Part shown: piece by piece, positions 35,347-43,927 of the stretch
Position numbering within the stretch: position 1 is the stretch's first letter
Layout of the letters: the number at the start of each line of letters is the position of its first letter
NCBI RefSeq assembly: GCF_001657485.1
Contig: NZ_LXFU01000035.1
Coordinates: forward strand, 62,001 to 126,000
Direction of reading: 5' to 3'
DNA: 64,000 bases
Source of the DNA: Rhizobium sp. WYCCWR10014
GTDB taxonomy: Bacteria; Pseudomonadota; Alphaproteobacteria; Rhizobiales; Rhizobiaceae
The notes under the pieces: generated by a model
Told to the model about the DNA's origin: nothing
The model's database searches: none
What the model saw: the letters and a program-made list of their open reading frames with translations, nothing else
Program-made: the position numbers and the translations under genes

Positions 35347-36060
35347 GTGAAGGCCTTACTGCGCATATTCCGGCCTTCCCGGAAATTGGCAATCATCATT
35401 GGCGGAGTCGCTCTTCTGGCGGGCGTGTCCGGCGGTGCGGCGGTCTATGTCGGCAAGGACAGGCTGATCGGTGCAACTGGTGGTGGCTACGGGCTTGAAT
35501 GCAGTGACGTCAACCTGGTGACGATCCGGAAGCAGGACCACGTCTGGGTGCGCAAATACATCAAGACCGAACCGACCGACGGGATGACGCGGGTCAAGAC
35601 CGCGCTTCGTGTCGCTCAGGCGGTTTATGCCGCGCAGAAGCCGGATCTGGTGCAGGTGGTGGTGCTCGACGAAAACGGACCGACGATGCGCGCCGATATT
35701 CGCGGCCGGGCGATTGGCGCCGATGTCGTCTATATCCCGCATCCCGACAAGACCGTTCCGGGCCTCGACGACAAGTCCTATACAGCGCGTTATTACGACG
35801 GCAAGGCCAGCGAAAACGGGCTGTTCTTCGGCGAGCGGATAGAGATGCCGTTCGACGAGATCGCCATGATCAGCGCCGCGTTCAAGGATCCCGAGGATTG
35901 CGTCGACCCGGTCGCGGTTGCTTCCACAAAGGGTGAGGGCAAGGCAGCAGCCGGCGGACACGGCGCAGCGCCGGAGACCAAGGAACCGTCTGCTCAGGAG
36001 GAGGCTGCCAAGGATGCAGCCGCTCCCGCAGAAGAACCGCCGGCCAAAAGCGGGCACTAA
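35347..36060 (+). CDS. Hypothetical anchored periplasmic protein
   Basis: I do not recognise the family. An N-terminal hydrophobic helix (about residues 12-34, LAIIIGGVALLAGVSGGAAVYVG) acts as anchor or uncleaved signal. It is followed by a compact domain (CSDVNLVTIRKQDHVWVRKYIK to FKDPEDCVDPVA) with two Cys that could form a disulfide. The last ~45 residues are Ala, Glu and Pro-rich and probably disordered. The start is GTG 35347; a GTG-free frame extension to 35308 is less likely. It ends 12 bases from a convergent AraC gene. Inferred location: inner membrane, facing the periplasm. Confidence 0.7.
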   Translation: MKALLRIFRPSRKLAIIIGGVALLAGVSGGAAVYVGKDRLIGATGGGYGLECSDVNLVTIRKQDHVWVRKYIKTEPTDGMTRVKTALRVAQAVYAAQKPDLVQVVVLDENGPTMRADIRGRAIGADVVYIPHPDKTVPGLDDKSYTARYYDGKASENGLFFGERIEMPFDEIAMISAAFKDPEDCVDPVAVASTKGEGKAAAGGHGAAPETKEPSAQEEAAKDAAAPAEEPPAKSGH

Positions 36061-36071
36061 ACCAAAAAGCA

Positions 36072-36962
36072 TCAGGCGGCAGGCCTGATATTTTCCCTTA
36101 TCAGCGAGGCGTCGCGCGCCGGCGGCTGGCCGAAGAAACGTGCATATTCCCTGGTGAATTGCGAGGCGCTCTCGTAGCCCACCGAATAGGCGACCGAGGA
36201 GGCGTTTCCGGATTGGGAAATCAGAAGCTGGCGGGCCTGCAGCAGGCGGATACGCTTCTGGAACTGGATCGGGCTCATCGCCGTCACAGCCTTGAAATGG
36301 CGATGAAAGGCCGAGACGCTCATGGCGGTGAGGGCGGCGAGTTTTTCGACCTCGACCGCTTCGGCATAGTGCTCGCGAACCCAGCGAATGGCGAGCCGTA
36401 TCCGCGACAGGGCGCTATCGGGTGCTGCGATATCGCGCAGCATCCAGCCCTGCGGTCCCTGCAGCACGCGATAGAGGATTTCGCGTTCGTAGGCCGGGGC
36501 AAGGGCAGGGATATCCTGCGGGCGCTCCATGAGTTGCAGCATCCTCAGCCAGGCACCCAGAAGTTCCGGCGTCATGCGACAGACGGAATAGCCACCGCTT
36601 TGTCCCTCCTGATAGGATTGCGGCGGAAGATCCAGCAGAAGCGCTGCGACCTTTGCCGGATCGAGCGATAGGCTGACGCCGATATAGGGCCGGTCGGGAC
36701 CTGCCTGCTGCACCATGCCCGTCGCTGGCACATCGATCGATATCACGAAGTAGCTGGCTGGATCGTAATAATAGTCCTGTCCTGCGATTGTCAGCGTCTT
36801 GCTGCCATCAAGGATCAGGTTGACCATCGGCTCATAAACGGCGCCGAGCCTGTGTTCGAGGATCTCCCCCTTGACCATCAGGATGCCGGGTATGCCGGTT
36901 TCCGTCGGGTGGTTTTCGGCGTGGGCCGTCAAACGGCGCATCTCTTCGAGCATTGTTTGCAT
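36072..36962 (-). CDS. AraC-family regulator with AraC_N-type domain
   Basis: The N-terminal half (residues about 20-170, starting TGIPGILMVKGEILEHRLGAVYEPMV) is the AraC_N ligand domain seen in regulators such as YqhC. The C-terminal AraC HTH spans about 190-290 (EKLAALTAMSVSAFHRHFKAVTAMSPIQFQ and SVAYSVGYESASQFTREYARFFGQPP). I use ATG 36962, with AGGA upstream, giving 296 residues; the frame continues to 37442 but that part overlaps the divergent SDR gene. It is the natural candidate to activate the SDR gene 133 bases away. Confidence 0.9.
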   Translation of the reverse strand: MQTMLEEMRRLTAHAENHPTETGIPGILMVKGEILEHRLGAVYEPMVNLILDGSKTLTIAGQDYYYDPASYFVISIDVPATGMVQQAGPDRPYIGVSLSLDPAKVAALLLDLPPQSYQEGQSGGYSVCRMTPELLGAWLRMLQLMERPQDIPALAPAYEREILYRVLQGPQGWMLRDIAAPDSALSRIRLAIRWVREHYAEAVEVEKLAALTAMSVSAFHRHFKAVTAMSPIQFQKRIRLLQARQLLISQSGNASSVAYSVGYESASQFTREYARFFGQPPARDASLIRENIRPAA

Positions 36963-37094
36963 GGCGAAATCCTGACCCAGCAAGTGACATGGCGCAAGGT
37001 AAAAGCAGGAATAGGCAAGAACGAGGCAGTTTCCGGCGGAGTGCAGGCCGGCTGTTTCCCATAGCTTCCGGCCATCGAAGCAAAGGAGACAGAG

Positions 37095-37847
37095 ATGAAA
37101 ATCGCAATCATTACCGGCGGCAGCCGTGGCATTGGTCAATCGGCAGCTCAGGAATGCGCAAGGCGCGGCATGGGTGTCATCCTCACCTATAACAGCCACA
37201 AGCCAGGTGCGGATGAAGTCATCGCCGCGATCAAGGCAGACGGTGGTCAAGCCGTTGCGCTTGCTCTCGATGTCGGTGATGCCGACAGCTTTCCGGCCTT
37301 CGTGGCGGAGGTTAAGAGGTTGCTTTCCACCTATTGGGGCCGGGATACGTTCGATTGCCTCGTCAACAATGCCGGTTTCGGCATGTTCAATCTCATGGAG
37401 ACGGTGACGACGGACCAGTTCGACGCTCTGATGAATGTCCACCTGAAAGGGCCGTTCTTCCTGACGCAGGCCTTGCTGCCGCTGATGGTCGATGGCGGCG
37501 TGATCCTCAATGTAACGAGCGCTTCCGTTCGCGTCGCAACAGCAGGTGTTGCGCCCTATGCAGCCCTCAAGTCCGGACTTGAGACGTTGACCCGCTATCA
37601 GGCGAAGGAGTTCGGCGATCGCAGGATCCGCGCCAATGCTATCTCGCCCGGTCCTATCCGCACCAATCTTGCCGACGCTGCGCTGGACAAGAACCCGGAG
37701 TTCGCCGCGTTGCTTGCCTCACAGACGGCTCTCGGCCGTATCGGCGAAGCCGAGGATGTCGGCCGCGTCATCGCTATGCTCGCGTCCGACGACGGCGCAT
37801 GGATCAATGCGCAGACAATCGAGGTCGCCGGCGGCTACATGATCTGA
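37095..37847 (+). CDS. Short-chain dehydrogenase/reductase
   Basis: This classical SDR has the cofactor motif TGGSRGIGQSA, the NNAG motif at about residue 90, the catalytic Ser in NVTSASV, and Y-x3-K in PYAALKSG. ISPGPIRTN follows, and the protein ends in the usual VAGGYMI. The length of 250 residues is standard. Substrate unknown. The gene is divergent from an AraC_N regulator, an arrangement like yqhC-yqhD, which suggests aldehyde or electrophile handling but does not establish it. Confidence 0.92.
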   Translation: MKIAIITGGSRGIGQSAAQECARRGMGVILTYNSHKPGADEVIAAIKADGGQAVALALDVGDADSFPAFVAEVKRLLSTYWGRDTFDCLVNNAGFGMFNLMETVTTDQFDALMNVHLKGPFFLTQALLPLMVDGGVILNVTSASVRVATAGVAPYAALKSGLETLTRYQAKEFGDRRIRANAISPGPIRTNLADAALDKNPEFAALLASQTALGRIGEAEDVGRVIAMLASDDGAWINAQTIEVAGGYMI

Positions 37848-37961
37848 GTGTCAGGACGAACTCGGTTATAACAAAAACCAACGAAATAACGTCATTCCGT
37901 GATCGACCAAACCACTATGTCTTGGTCCATCGGCTCGGTTTTTCACCAGTCTGCCTAAAAC

Positions 37962-37995
37962 AAAACGGAGCGTCCTTTCGGGCGCTCCGTTTTTT
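37962..37995. terminator. Bidirectional intrinsic terminator between SDR and lysS
   Basis: The stem CGGAGCG/CGCTCCG (37966-37972 with 37983-37989) is flanked by AAAA on the left and TTTTTT on the right. It can therefore terminate transcripts from both strands. It lies 20 bases beyond the lysS stop codon and about 115 beyond the SDR stop. Confidence 0.85.
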
Positions 37996-38014
37996 CATTT
38001 AAAGAATGTCGTTC

Positions 38015-39511
38015 TCAGTCGGCTTTGCTGCGGCGGGCCGGGAAGAGGATGACGTCGCGGATCGATGGCGCATTGGTCAGAAGCATGATGAGACGGTCGA
38101 CGCCGATGCCGAGGCCACCTGCCGGCGGCATGCCCTGGTCGATCGCGTCGAGGAATTCCTCGTCCAGCTGCTTTTCCTTTTCGCCGCGGGCATGCGCCTG
38201 TTCAAGCTGCTCCACCATGCGGCGGCGCTGCTCTTCGGGATCGTTGAGTTCCGAGAAGGCGTTGCCGAGTTCCCAGGCGTTGCAATAGGTCTCGAAGCGC
38301 TCGACGAGGCGCGGCTCGCCCGGCACTTCCTTGGCGAAGGGCGAGATGTCCTTCGGAAAGTGCGTAACGTGCGAGGGTTGGATCAGCGTCTGCTCGACCT
38401 TCTCTTCGAAGATGAAGGCGAGGCATTCGCCCCAGGTCCAATCCTTCTCGACCGCGAAGCCGGCAGCCTTGGCGGCGGCCCGGGCCTCTTCATCGGTCTT
38501 GATGGCACGGAAATCGATGCCGGTCGCTTCCTTGACGGCGTCGGGCATCGGCACGCGCTTGAACGGACCCTTGAAAGACATGGTCTTGTCGCCGAAGGGG
38601 AATTCCGTTGTGCCGTGAATGGAAAGCGCCAAGCTTTCGAACAGCCGCTCGACGAGGTCCATGATGTCCTCGTAGTCGGCATAGGCCCAGTAACACTCCA
38701 TCATGGTGAATTCGGGATTGTGCCGGGTGGAGACGCCTTCGTTGCGGAAGTTGCGGTTGATCTCGAAGACCTTGTCGGTGAGGCCCGAGACCAGCGTGCG
38801 CTTCAGGAACAGTTCCGGCGCAATGCGCAGGTACATGTCGAGCTTCAGCGTGTTGTGATGCGTCTTGAACGGCTCGGCGGTGGCGCCGCCATAGACCGAA
38901 TGCAGCATCGGCGTCTCGACTTCCATGAAGCCGTCATTTTCCATGAAGCGGCGGATGCCGGAGAGGATCTTCGAGCGCTGCTGGAAGCGGAGCTTCGAAT
39001 CCTCGTTGGTCATGATGTCGAGATGACGCTTGCGATAGCGCAGCTCGATGTCGGAGAGACCGTGCCACTTCTCCGGCATCGGCAGCAGCGACTTCGTCAG
39101 CATGGTGATGGTCTGCGCGTTAATCGTCAGCTCGCCACGCTTGGTGCGGCGCACGATGCCGGTGACGCCGATGATGTCGCCGATGTCGATCATCGGCAGC
39201 AGCGCGCGGGCTTCTTCCGGAGTCGTGTCCTTGTGACTGAAAATCTGGATCTTGCCGCCGGCATCGTGGATGTCCATGAACATGCCGGAGTTGCGCGACG
39301 AGTAGACGCGGCCGGCGACGGTGACGACATCCTGCGTCTCGACGTCAGATTCCAGGTTCTCATATTTCGCGATGAGCTCGGCATTGGTCATCGTGCGGTG
39401 GAAATGCGCCGGATAGACCTCGCCGATCTGCTCGCGCAACAGCTTCAGCTTCTGGGCGCGCACTTCCGTCGCGTCGGAGGAAAGGGTGTTTTCGGTCTTG
39501 TTATCAGCCAC
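38015..39511 (-). CDS. lysS: Lysyl-tRNA synthetase, class II
   Basis: It charges tRNA-Lys. The N-terminal OB-fold (residues about 60-165, VAGRVYSSRNSGMFMDIHDAGG) is followed by the class II catalytic core. Motif 2 is RNEGVSTRHNPEFTMMECYWAYADY and motif 3 is PPAGGLGIGVDRLIMLL. The length of 498 residues matches bacterial LysS, and an extra insertion common in alphaproteobacterial forms is visible around residues 350-420. It starts 22 bases after gltX ends, so the two are co-transcribed. Confidence 0.96.
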   Translation of the reverse strand: MADNKTENTLSSDATEVRAQKLKLLREQIGEVYPAHFHRTMTNAELIAKYENLESDVETQDVVTVAGRVYSSRNSGMFMDIHDAGGKIQIFSHKDTTPEEARALLPMIDIGDIIGVTGIVRRTKRGELTINAQTITMLTKSLLPMPEKWHGLSDIELRYRKRHLDIMTNEDSKLRFQQRSKILSGIRRFMENDGFMEVETPMLHSVYGGATAEPFKTHHNTLKLDMYLRIAPELFLKRTLVSGLTDKVFEINRNFRNEGVSTRHNPEFTMMECYWAYADYEDIMDLVERLFESLALSIHGTTEFPFGDKTMSFKGPFKRVPMPDAVKEATGIDFRAIKTDEEARAAAKAAGFAVEKDWTWGECLAFIFEEKVEQTLIQPSHVTHFPKDISPFAKEVPGEPRLVERFETYCNAWELGNAFSELNDPEEQRRRMVEQLEQAHARGEKEKQLDEEFLDAIDQGMPPAGGLGIGVDRLIMLLTNAPSIRDVILFPARRSKAD

Positions 39512-39533
39512 TGTCGAAATCCTCTGACTGTTC

Positions 39534-41000
39534 TTACTTCGAGCCGACGAGGGCGGCGACCGCCTGCGAGGCGAGCTTCAGGCGCTGACGCACAACGGAC
39601 CGGCCGAGGATCGCCATGGAATCGAAGAGCGGCAGCGAGCGCGACGAGCCGGACACGGCGACGAAGAGCGGCGAGACCACGACCTTCAGCTTCTTGCCCA
39701 TGCGGTCGGCGATCGCGCGCAGCTCCGCCTCGATCGTCTCGACATTCCATTCCAGGATCTTTTCGAGATCCGGCTGTACGGTGTTGAGGATCTCCAGGAT
39801 CTCTTCCGGCGGCGACTTGATCTTGGCGAAGTCGGAAGGCTGCAGGCCAAGATCGGACTTCAACAGGAAGCCGGCGAGATCGGGCAGTTCGCCGAGCTTT
39901 GAAATGCGCGTCTGCGACAGGCGCAGACCTTCCTTCAGGCGGTCGTTTTCCATCGCCCAGGTCAGCACACGTGCCTGGAATTCCTCTTCGGAGAGCTTCT
40001 CGCGGATCCAGCGGCCGTTCAGCCAGTCGAGCTTCTGAATGTCGAAGATCGCGCCGGCCTTGGAGAGGTTCTCCGGATCAAACTTCTCGGAGAGCTCGTT
40101 GATATCAAGCAGCTCTTCGCCTTCGGCAATCTGGATGAAGAACAGGCCGAGGAAGTTCATCAGCGCTTCCGGGATGTAGCCGAGCGCGGAGTAATAGGAG
40201 ATCGAGGTTGGGTTCTTGCGCTTCGACAGCTTCGACTTGTCGGCATTGCGCATCAGCGACAGATGCATGAAGACCGGCTGATCCCAACCGAAATAGCGAT
40301 AGAGCAGGATGTGCTTCGGCACCGAAGCCAGCCATTCCTCGCCGCGCGCCACATGAGTGATCTTCATCAGATGGTCGTCGATGACGTTGGCCATGTGATA
40401 GGTCGGCATGCCGTCGGCCTTGACGAGGACCTGCATGTCGACCGAATCCCACGGGATGCTGACATCGCCATAGACGCCGTCGGTAAAGTCGCAGGAGCCT
40501 TCGGTCGGGATCTTCATGCGGATGACGGTCGTCTCGCCGGCGGCCATGCGTGAGGTGACTTCCTCGGCCGCAAGATTCAGGCAGAGGCCGTCATATTTCG
40601 GTGGCTTGCCGGCGGCACGCTGGGTTTCGCGCATCTGCTCGAGGCGCGCGGGCGTGCAGAAACAGCGGAAGGCATGGCCCTTGTCCAGCAATTCCTGCCC
40701 GTAAGGCTGGTACATGTCCTTGCGATCGGACTGGCGATAGGGGCCGTAGGGACCGCCGATATCAGGGCCTTCCTTCCATTCCAGCCCGCACCATTTCAGT
40801 GCGTCCAACACCTTCGTCTCGAATTCCGGGGTCGAGCGCGTCGCATCGGTATCCTCGATGCGCAGGATGAACTCGCCGCCGTGCTTCTTGGCGAAAAGGT
40901 AGTTGAAGAGAGCGATGTATGCGGTGCCGACATGCGGCTCGCCGGTCGGCGAGGGAGCGATGCGGACGCGGACGCCGGTGGCTGTCCCGGAAACTGTCAT
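39534..41000 (-). CDS. gltX: Glutamyl-tRNA synthetase
   Basis: This class I synthetase charges tRNA-Glu, and in organisms using the GatCAB route tRNA-Gln as well. The HIGH-type motif is PSPTGEPHVGTAY near the N-terminus. The KMSKS-type loop is KLSKRKN. It has the RIEDTD glutamate-recognition segment and a C-terminal anticodon-binding region. The length of 488 residues is normal. It is the first gene of a gltX-lysS pair. Rhizobia commonly carry two gltX paralogues; which one this is cannot be decided here. Confidence 0.95.
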   Translation of the reverse strand: MTVSGTATGVRVRIAPSPTGEPHVGTAYIALFNYLFAKKHGGEFILRIEDTDATRSTPEFETKVLDALKWCGLEWKEGPDIGGPYGPYRQSDRKDMYQPYGQELLDKGHAFRCFCTPARLEQMRETQRAAGKPPKYDGLCLNLAAEEVTSRMAAGETTVIRMKIPTEGSCDFTDGVYGDVSIPWDSVDMQVLVKADGMPTYHMANVIDDHLMKITHVARGEEWLASVPKHILLYRYFGWDQPVFMHLSLMRNADKSKLSKRKNPTSISYYSALGYIPEALMNFLGLFFIQIAEGEELLDINELSEKFDPENLSKAGAIFDIQKLDWLNGRWIREKLSEEEFQARVLTWAMENDRLKEGLRLSQTRISKLGELPDLAGFLLKSDLGLQPSDFAKIKSPPEEILEILNTVQPDLEKILEWNVETIEAELRAIADRMGKKLKVVVSPLFVAVSGSSRSLPLFDSMAILGRSVVRQRLKLASQAVAALVGSK

Positions 41001-41202
41001 TGTGTGTGCCCGTCAATGAATGCCGGACGGCTTTCATGGGAAAGCGACGTTCGGCCGGAAGGATGCAGATAGCTTCGTCGGCAAACCGGCCGGAAAAGGG
41101 CATGCGCCCGCACTATCCGCCGATCGTCCGTTCGGCTGGCCTTAGGCCATATTCAACCGGGCGCGTCAAGAAAAACCGCGCCTGCAAAGGCCTGATAGCG
41201 GT

Positions 41203-41238
41203 GCGTGAGGGCGCGCCGGTTCCGCCGCGCCCTCACGC
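41203..41238 (-). terminator. Strong hairpin downstream of the TerC gene
   Basis: The 13-bp perfect stem GCGTGAGGGCGCG/CGCGCCCTCACGC (41203-41215 with 41226-41238) has a 10-base loop and sits eight bases beyond the TerC stop codon. On the minus strand a T-run only appears about 25 bases later, so it may end or stabilise the terC mRNA rather than be a textbook terminator. Confidence 0.6.
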
Positions 41239-41245
41239 CGAAGCC

Positions 41246-42001
41246 TCAATGCGCGGCGTCGCGTTTGCGCTTGCGGGCGTTGCGCGCGAACATGTTCAGC
41301 ACCTCGACCAGCGCCGAGAAGGCCATGGCGGCATAGACGTAGCCCTTCGGCACATGGAAGCCCATGCCTTCGGCGATCAGCGTCGTACCGATCATCAGCA
41401 GGAAGGCGAGCGCCAGCATGACGATCGTCGGATTCCTCTCGATGAAGTTGGCAAGCGGCGTCGCGGCAACAAGCATGACGGTAACGGCGGCGACGACGGC
41501 GACCACCATGATCGGCAGATGCGGCGTCATGCCGACGGCGGTGATGATGCTGTCGACTGAGAAGACGAGGTCGAGCAGCAGGATCTGGCCGATCGCCGAT
41601 GCAAAGCCTGTCGTGGTCGAGTTGGCGATGAAATCTTCTTGATGGTCTTCCGGATCGACGGTGTGATGGATTTCCTTGGTGGCCTTCCAGACGAGGAACA
41701 GACCGCCGGCAATCAGGATCAGATCCTTCCAGGAGAAGCCGTGGCCGAAGGCTTCAAACAGCGGTTCGGTCAGCTGCACAATCCAGGCGATGGTGCCGAG
41801 CAGGACGAGACGCATGACGAGCGCAAGTCCGATGCCGATCTTGCGAGCCTTCTCGCGGTGCTCGGGCGGCAGTTTGTTGGTGAGAATGGAAATGAAGATC
41901 AGGTTGTCGATCCCGAGAACGACTTCCATCACCACCAGCGTGATGAGCGCCACCCAGGCGGCCGGATCCTGAATGAGCGTCATGATTTCCTGCATCAGCA
42001 T
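41246..42001 (-). CDS. TerC-family integral membrane protein
   Basis: This is a seven-helix membrane protein with the family's acidic signatures inside helices: [15 protein letters not shown] near the N-terminus and [19 protein letters not shown] in the middle. It also has [18 protein letters not shown]. TerC and its relatives (YkoY/MeeY, Alx) are implicated in metal, chiefly manganese, export. I use ATG 42001, preceded by AAAGGGA, giving 251 residues; ATG 41995 and GTG 42019 are alternatives. It has no riboswitch leader that I can see. Confidence 0.9.
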   Translation of the reverse strand: MLMQEIMTLIQDPAAWVALITLVVMEVVLGIDNLIFISILTNKLPPEHREKARKIGIGLALVMRLVLLGTIAWIVQLTEPLFEAFGHGFSWKDLILIAGGLFLVWKATKEIHHTVDPEDHQEDFIANSTTTGFASAIGQILLLDLVFSVDSIITAVGMTPHLPIMVVAVVAAVTVMLVAATPLANFIERNPTIVMLALAFLLMIGTTLIAEGMGFHVPKGYVYAAMAFSALVEVLNMFARNARKRKRDAAH

Positions 42002-42111
42002 ATATCCCTTTTGCGTCACGTGAGTAATGACGCTCGCAATGTAATGTCGCCGGCCTGCCAGGCAAGCGCCGCAAGGGGGTATACGAAACCGATGTGACTT
42101 TTATTCCCTGG

Positions 42112-42160
42112 AACAGGATGTCGTCCGAGAACCGCTGACACTTTTCGGCATTATGCTCTG
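42112..42160. repeat. Dispersed rhizobial repeat overlapping the AraC-GyrI stop codon
   Basis: On the minus strand the pattern is AGAGCATAATGCCGAAAAGT followed by GTCAGCGGTTCTCGGACGAC. The TAA stop and last codons of the AraC-GyrI gene lie in its first bases. It is related to the blocks at 3648-3680 and 19240-19276 through the GAAAAGTG-AGCGGTT core. Confidence 0.55.
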
Positions 42161-42996
42161 ATCGGCAACCAGATTTCGGTGATGCCCATGCCGGTATAGG
42201 GGTCGAAGCGCTCGTCGTAGCGTTCGAACATGTCGGGTGTCTCGCCGTGCTCCAGGCCTGAGGTCGGCCACCATGCGCCAAATATCCGGTTCATGGTCGC
42301 CGGAATGCCGGAGACATGGCCGCGATGGGCAAAGACGACGTAGCGCTGGCCCGGAAGCTTGAGCGTTGCAAAATCCGCCGGCAGATCGCCGGCGTCCGAG
42401 ATTTCGACCGCGGCCATATAGCGGAATTTCTCCGCTTCACCGTCGATATGCGTGCAGATGCCGTAGGCGACATTGCCTTTCTGACCGGAGATATGACCAA
42501 AATGGGCATTGAATTTCTGCCAGAGTGAGGGGATGGCGGCATTGCCGCCATAGGGGTAGATCTCCTGCAGGCCGGCAAACAGCATCGGTTGAAGGGTTTC
42601 GAAGCGGGGCGGTTCGAGGTCGTTGAGGTGGGCGGGGTCCATTCTGATCGGCTCCAGCAAGACAAGGTTACGGGCGTGCCCCTGTCTGCGCACCGCATCC
42701 GGCGTCATGCCGAACTGGTCGCGGAAGGCACGGGTGAAGGCCTCGTGCGAGCCGTAGCCCGCGCAAAGCGCAACCTCGAGAATGGTGGATGAACCGCCGA
42801 CCAGTGCCGGCACGGCGCGGCTGAGGCGGCGCCCCCTTATATAGCCGCTGATCGAGTGACCGGTGACGAGCCCGAAGACGCGCGACAGATGGTAGCGCGA
42901 CAATCCGGCTGCTTCCGATATCTCCTCCAGCGATATATCGCTTTCGAAATGGCTCTCGATGAACCAGATCGCCCGTCCGACGGCGCTCATCCTCAT
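42151..42996 (-). CDS. AraC-family regulator with C-terminal GyrI-like effector domain
   Basis: The AraC HTH is at the N-terminus (residues about 5-105, ISLEEISEAAGLSRYHLSRVFGLVTGHSISGYIRGRRL). A GyrI-like/AraC_E_bind domain follows (about 125-281), ending in the characteristic YTGMGITEIWLPI. This layout is that of Rob and BmrR-type small-molecule sensors. The length is 281 residues. It lies between TerC and a TetR/EmrAB locus, so a role in drug or toxicant response is plausible. The stop codon is provided by a dispersed repeat. Confidence 0.9.
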   Translation of the reverse strand: MRMSAVGRAIWFIESHFESDISLEEISEAAGLSRYHLSRVFGLVTGHSISGYIRGRRLSRAVPALVGGSSTILEVALCAGYGSHEAFTRAFRDQFGMTPDAVRRQGHARNLVLLEPIRMDPAHLNDLEPPRFETLQPMLFAGLQEIYPYGGNAAIPSLWQKFNAHFGHISGQKGNVAYGICTHIDGEAEKFRYMAAVEISDAGDLPADFATLKLPGQRYVVFAHRGHVSGIPATMNRIFGAWWPTSGLEHGETPDMFERYDERFDPYTGMGITEIWLPIRA

Positions 42997-43095
42997 TCTC
43001 CTGGCTGCAGCTTCTTCTTTAGAGGAAGGCCGCCAGCCGGATTTGATCGCTATTGCGGGATTCTGGCCGATGGAGCGCCGCGGTCAAGGGTGCAG

Positions 43096-43776
43096 TCAGG
43101 CGGTCTCGTGCCGGCGCGCGCCGTAGGCGGCCATGAAGACCCGGATCGCGCCGCGGATGACGCGCTCGATTTCGTCACGCGGCGGCGGCTCTTCCATGCT
43201 TCCGAACAGGCGGAGCTTGAAGAAACTACCGCTGGCGAGATCGAGAAACTGGCCGGCGGCCAGATCGATGTCGTCGATCTCAAACCTGCCTTCGGCGATG
43301 TGTCGTTCCAGGAAGTCGCGCATGATGGTGCGCAGGTTTTCCGGGCCCCTGAAGAAGCGTTGACAGAGCACCGGCATGCGGTCGCGAACGCCGAGAACGG
43401 TGCGCATTGCGCTGATGACCTTTTCGTCGGTCATATGGGTGACGAAGCTTATCCCGAATTCGTACAGGCCGGCTTCGGGATCGTCATGTTCGGCAAGCGC
43501 CGTGCGCACGGCTGCCACGAAGGCGGCGCGCTCGGTCTCGATCATCGCCGAAAACAGTTCTTCCTTGTTGGTGAAATAGACGTAGAGCGTTCCCTTCGAG
43601 ACTCCGGCCTCGCGCGTCACGTCGTTCATGCTGGCGGCGTCGAAACCCATCTTCATGAAGACGCGCTTGGCGCCGGCGAGGATCTGCTGGCGCTTGGCCG
43701 GATCTTCGCCTGCGGCAAATCGGCCTCCGGCAGCGGGAGGACTGAATACGGCGGCGTGGTCGGGTGTCAGCGTCAT
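43096..43776 (-). CDS. TetR-family repressor of the EmrAB efflux genes
   Basis: The HTH is at residues about 27-75 (KRQQILAGAKRVFMKMGFDAASMNDVTREAGVSKGTLYVYFTNKEELF pattern). A TetR_C-type ligand domain follows, with DLAAGQFLDLASGSFFKLRLFG. The length is 226 residues. It is divergent from emrA across a 151-bp spacer with two GAAC/GTTC palindromes. Control of the efflux pump is therefore very likely, by position and operator content. Confidence 0.92.
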   Translation of the reverse strand: MTLTPDHAAVFSPPAAGGRFAAGEDPAKRQQILAGAKRVFMKMGFDAASMNDVTREAGVSKGTLYVYFTNKEELFSAMIETERAAFVAAVRTALAEHDDPEAGLYEFGISFVTHMTDEKVISAMRTVLGVRDRMPVLCQRFFRGPENLRTIMRDFLERHIAEGRFEIDDIDLAAGQFLDLASGSFFKLRLFGSMEEPPPRDEIERVIRGAIRVFMAAYGARRHETA

Positions 43777-43823
43777 GTCCCCTTAACCGTGTTGACGGTT
43801 TCGCATGTTCCTTAAAAGAAATC

Positions 43824-43896
43824 GAACCGATTGGTTCTATACATCTTGATATGACGATAAAACAGGTTTAAGTCAACTGAACCGAACCGTTCAGTT
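43824..43896. promoter_or_regulatory. Two GAAC-GTTC palindromes in the tetR-emrA spacer
   Basis: The site at 43824-43837 is GAACC-GATT-GGTTC. The site at 43875-43896 is AACTGAAC-N6-GTTCAGTT, a 22-bp palindrome. Both carry GAAC/GTTC half-sites, and their centres are about 55 bases apart. The second site is 31 bases before the emrA start, where a bound repressor would block it. Confidence 0.75.
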
Positions 43897-43927
43897 CGAT
43901 TATTTACTCCAGATCGGTAAAGTGGCC

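Noticed and set aside
38006..39787. A 593-codon open frame opposite lysS
   Set aside because: lysS is unmistakable on the other strand; the frame is a codon-bias shadow, and its Arg/Ala/Asp/Leu-rich product has no fold signature.
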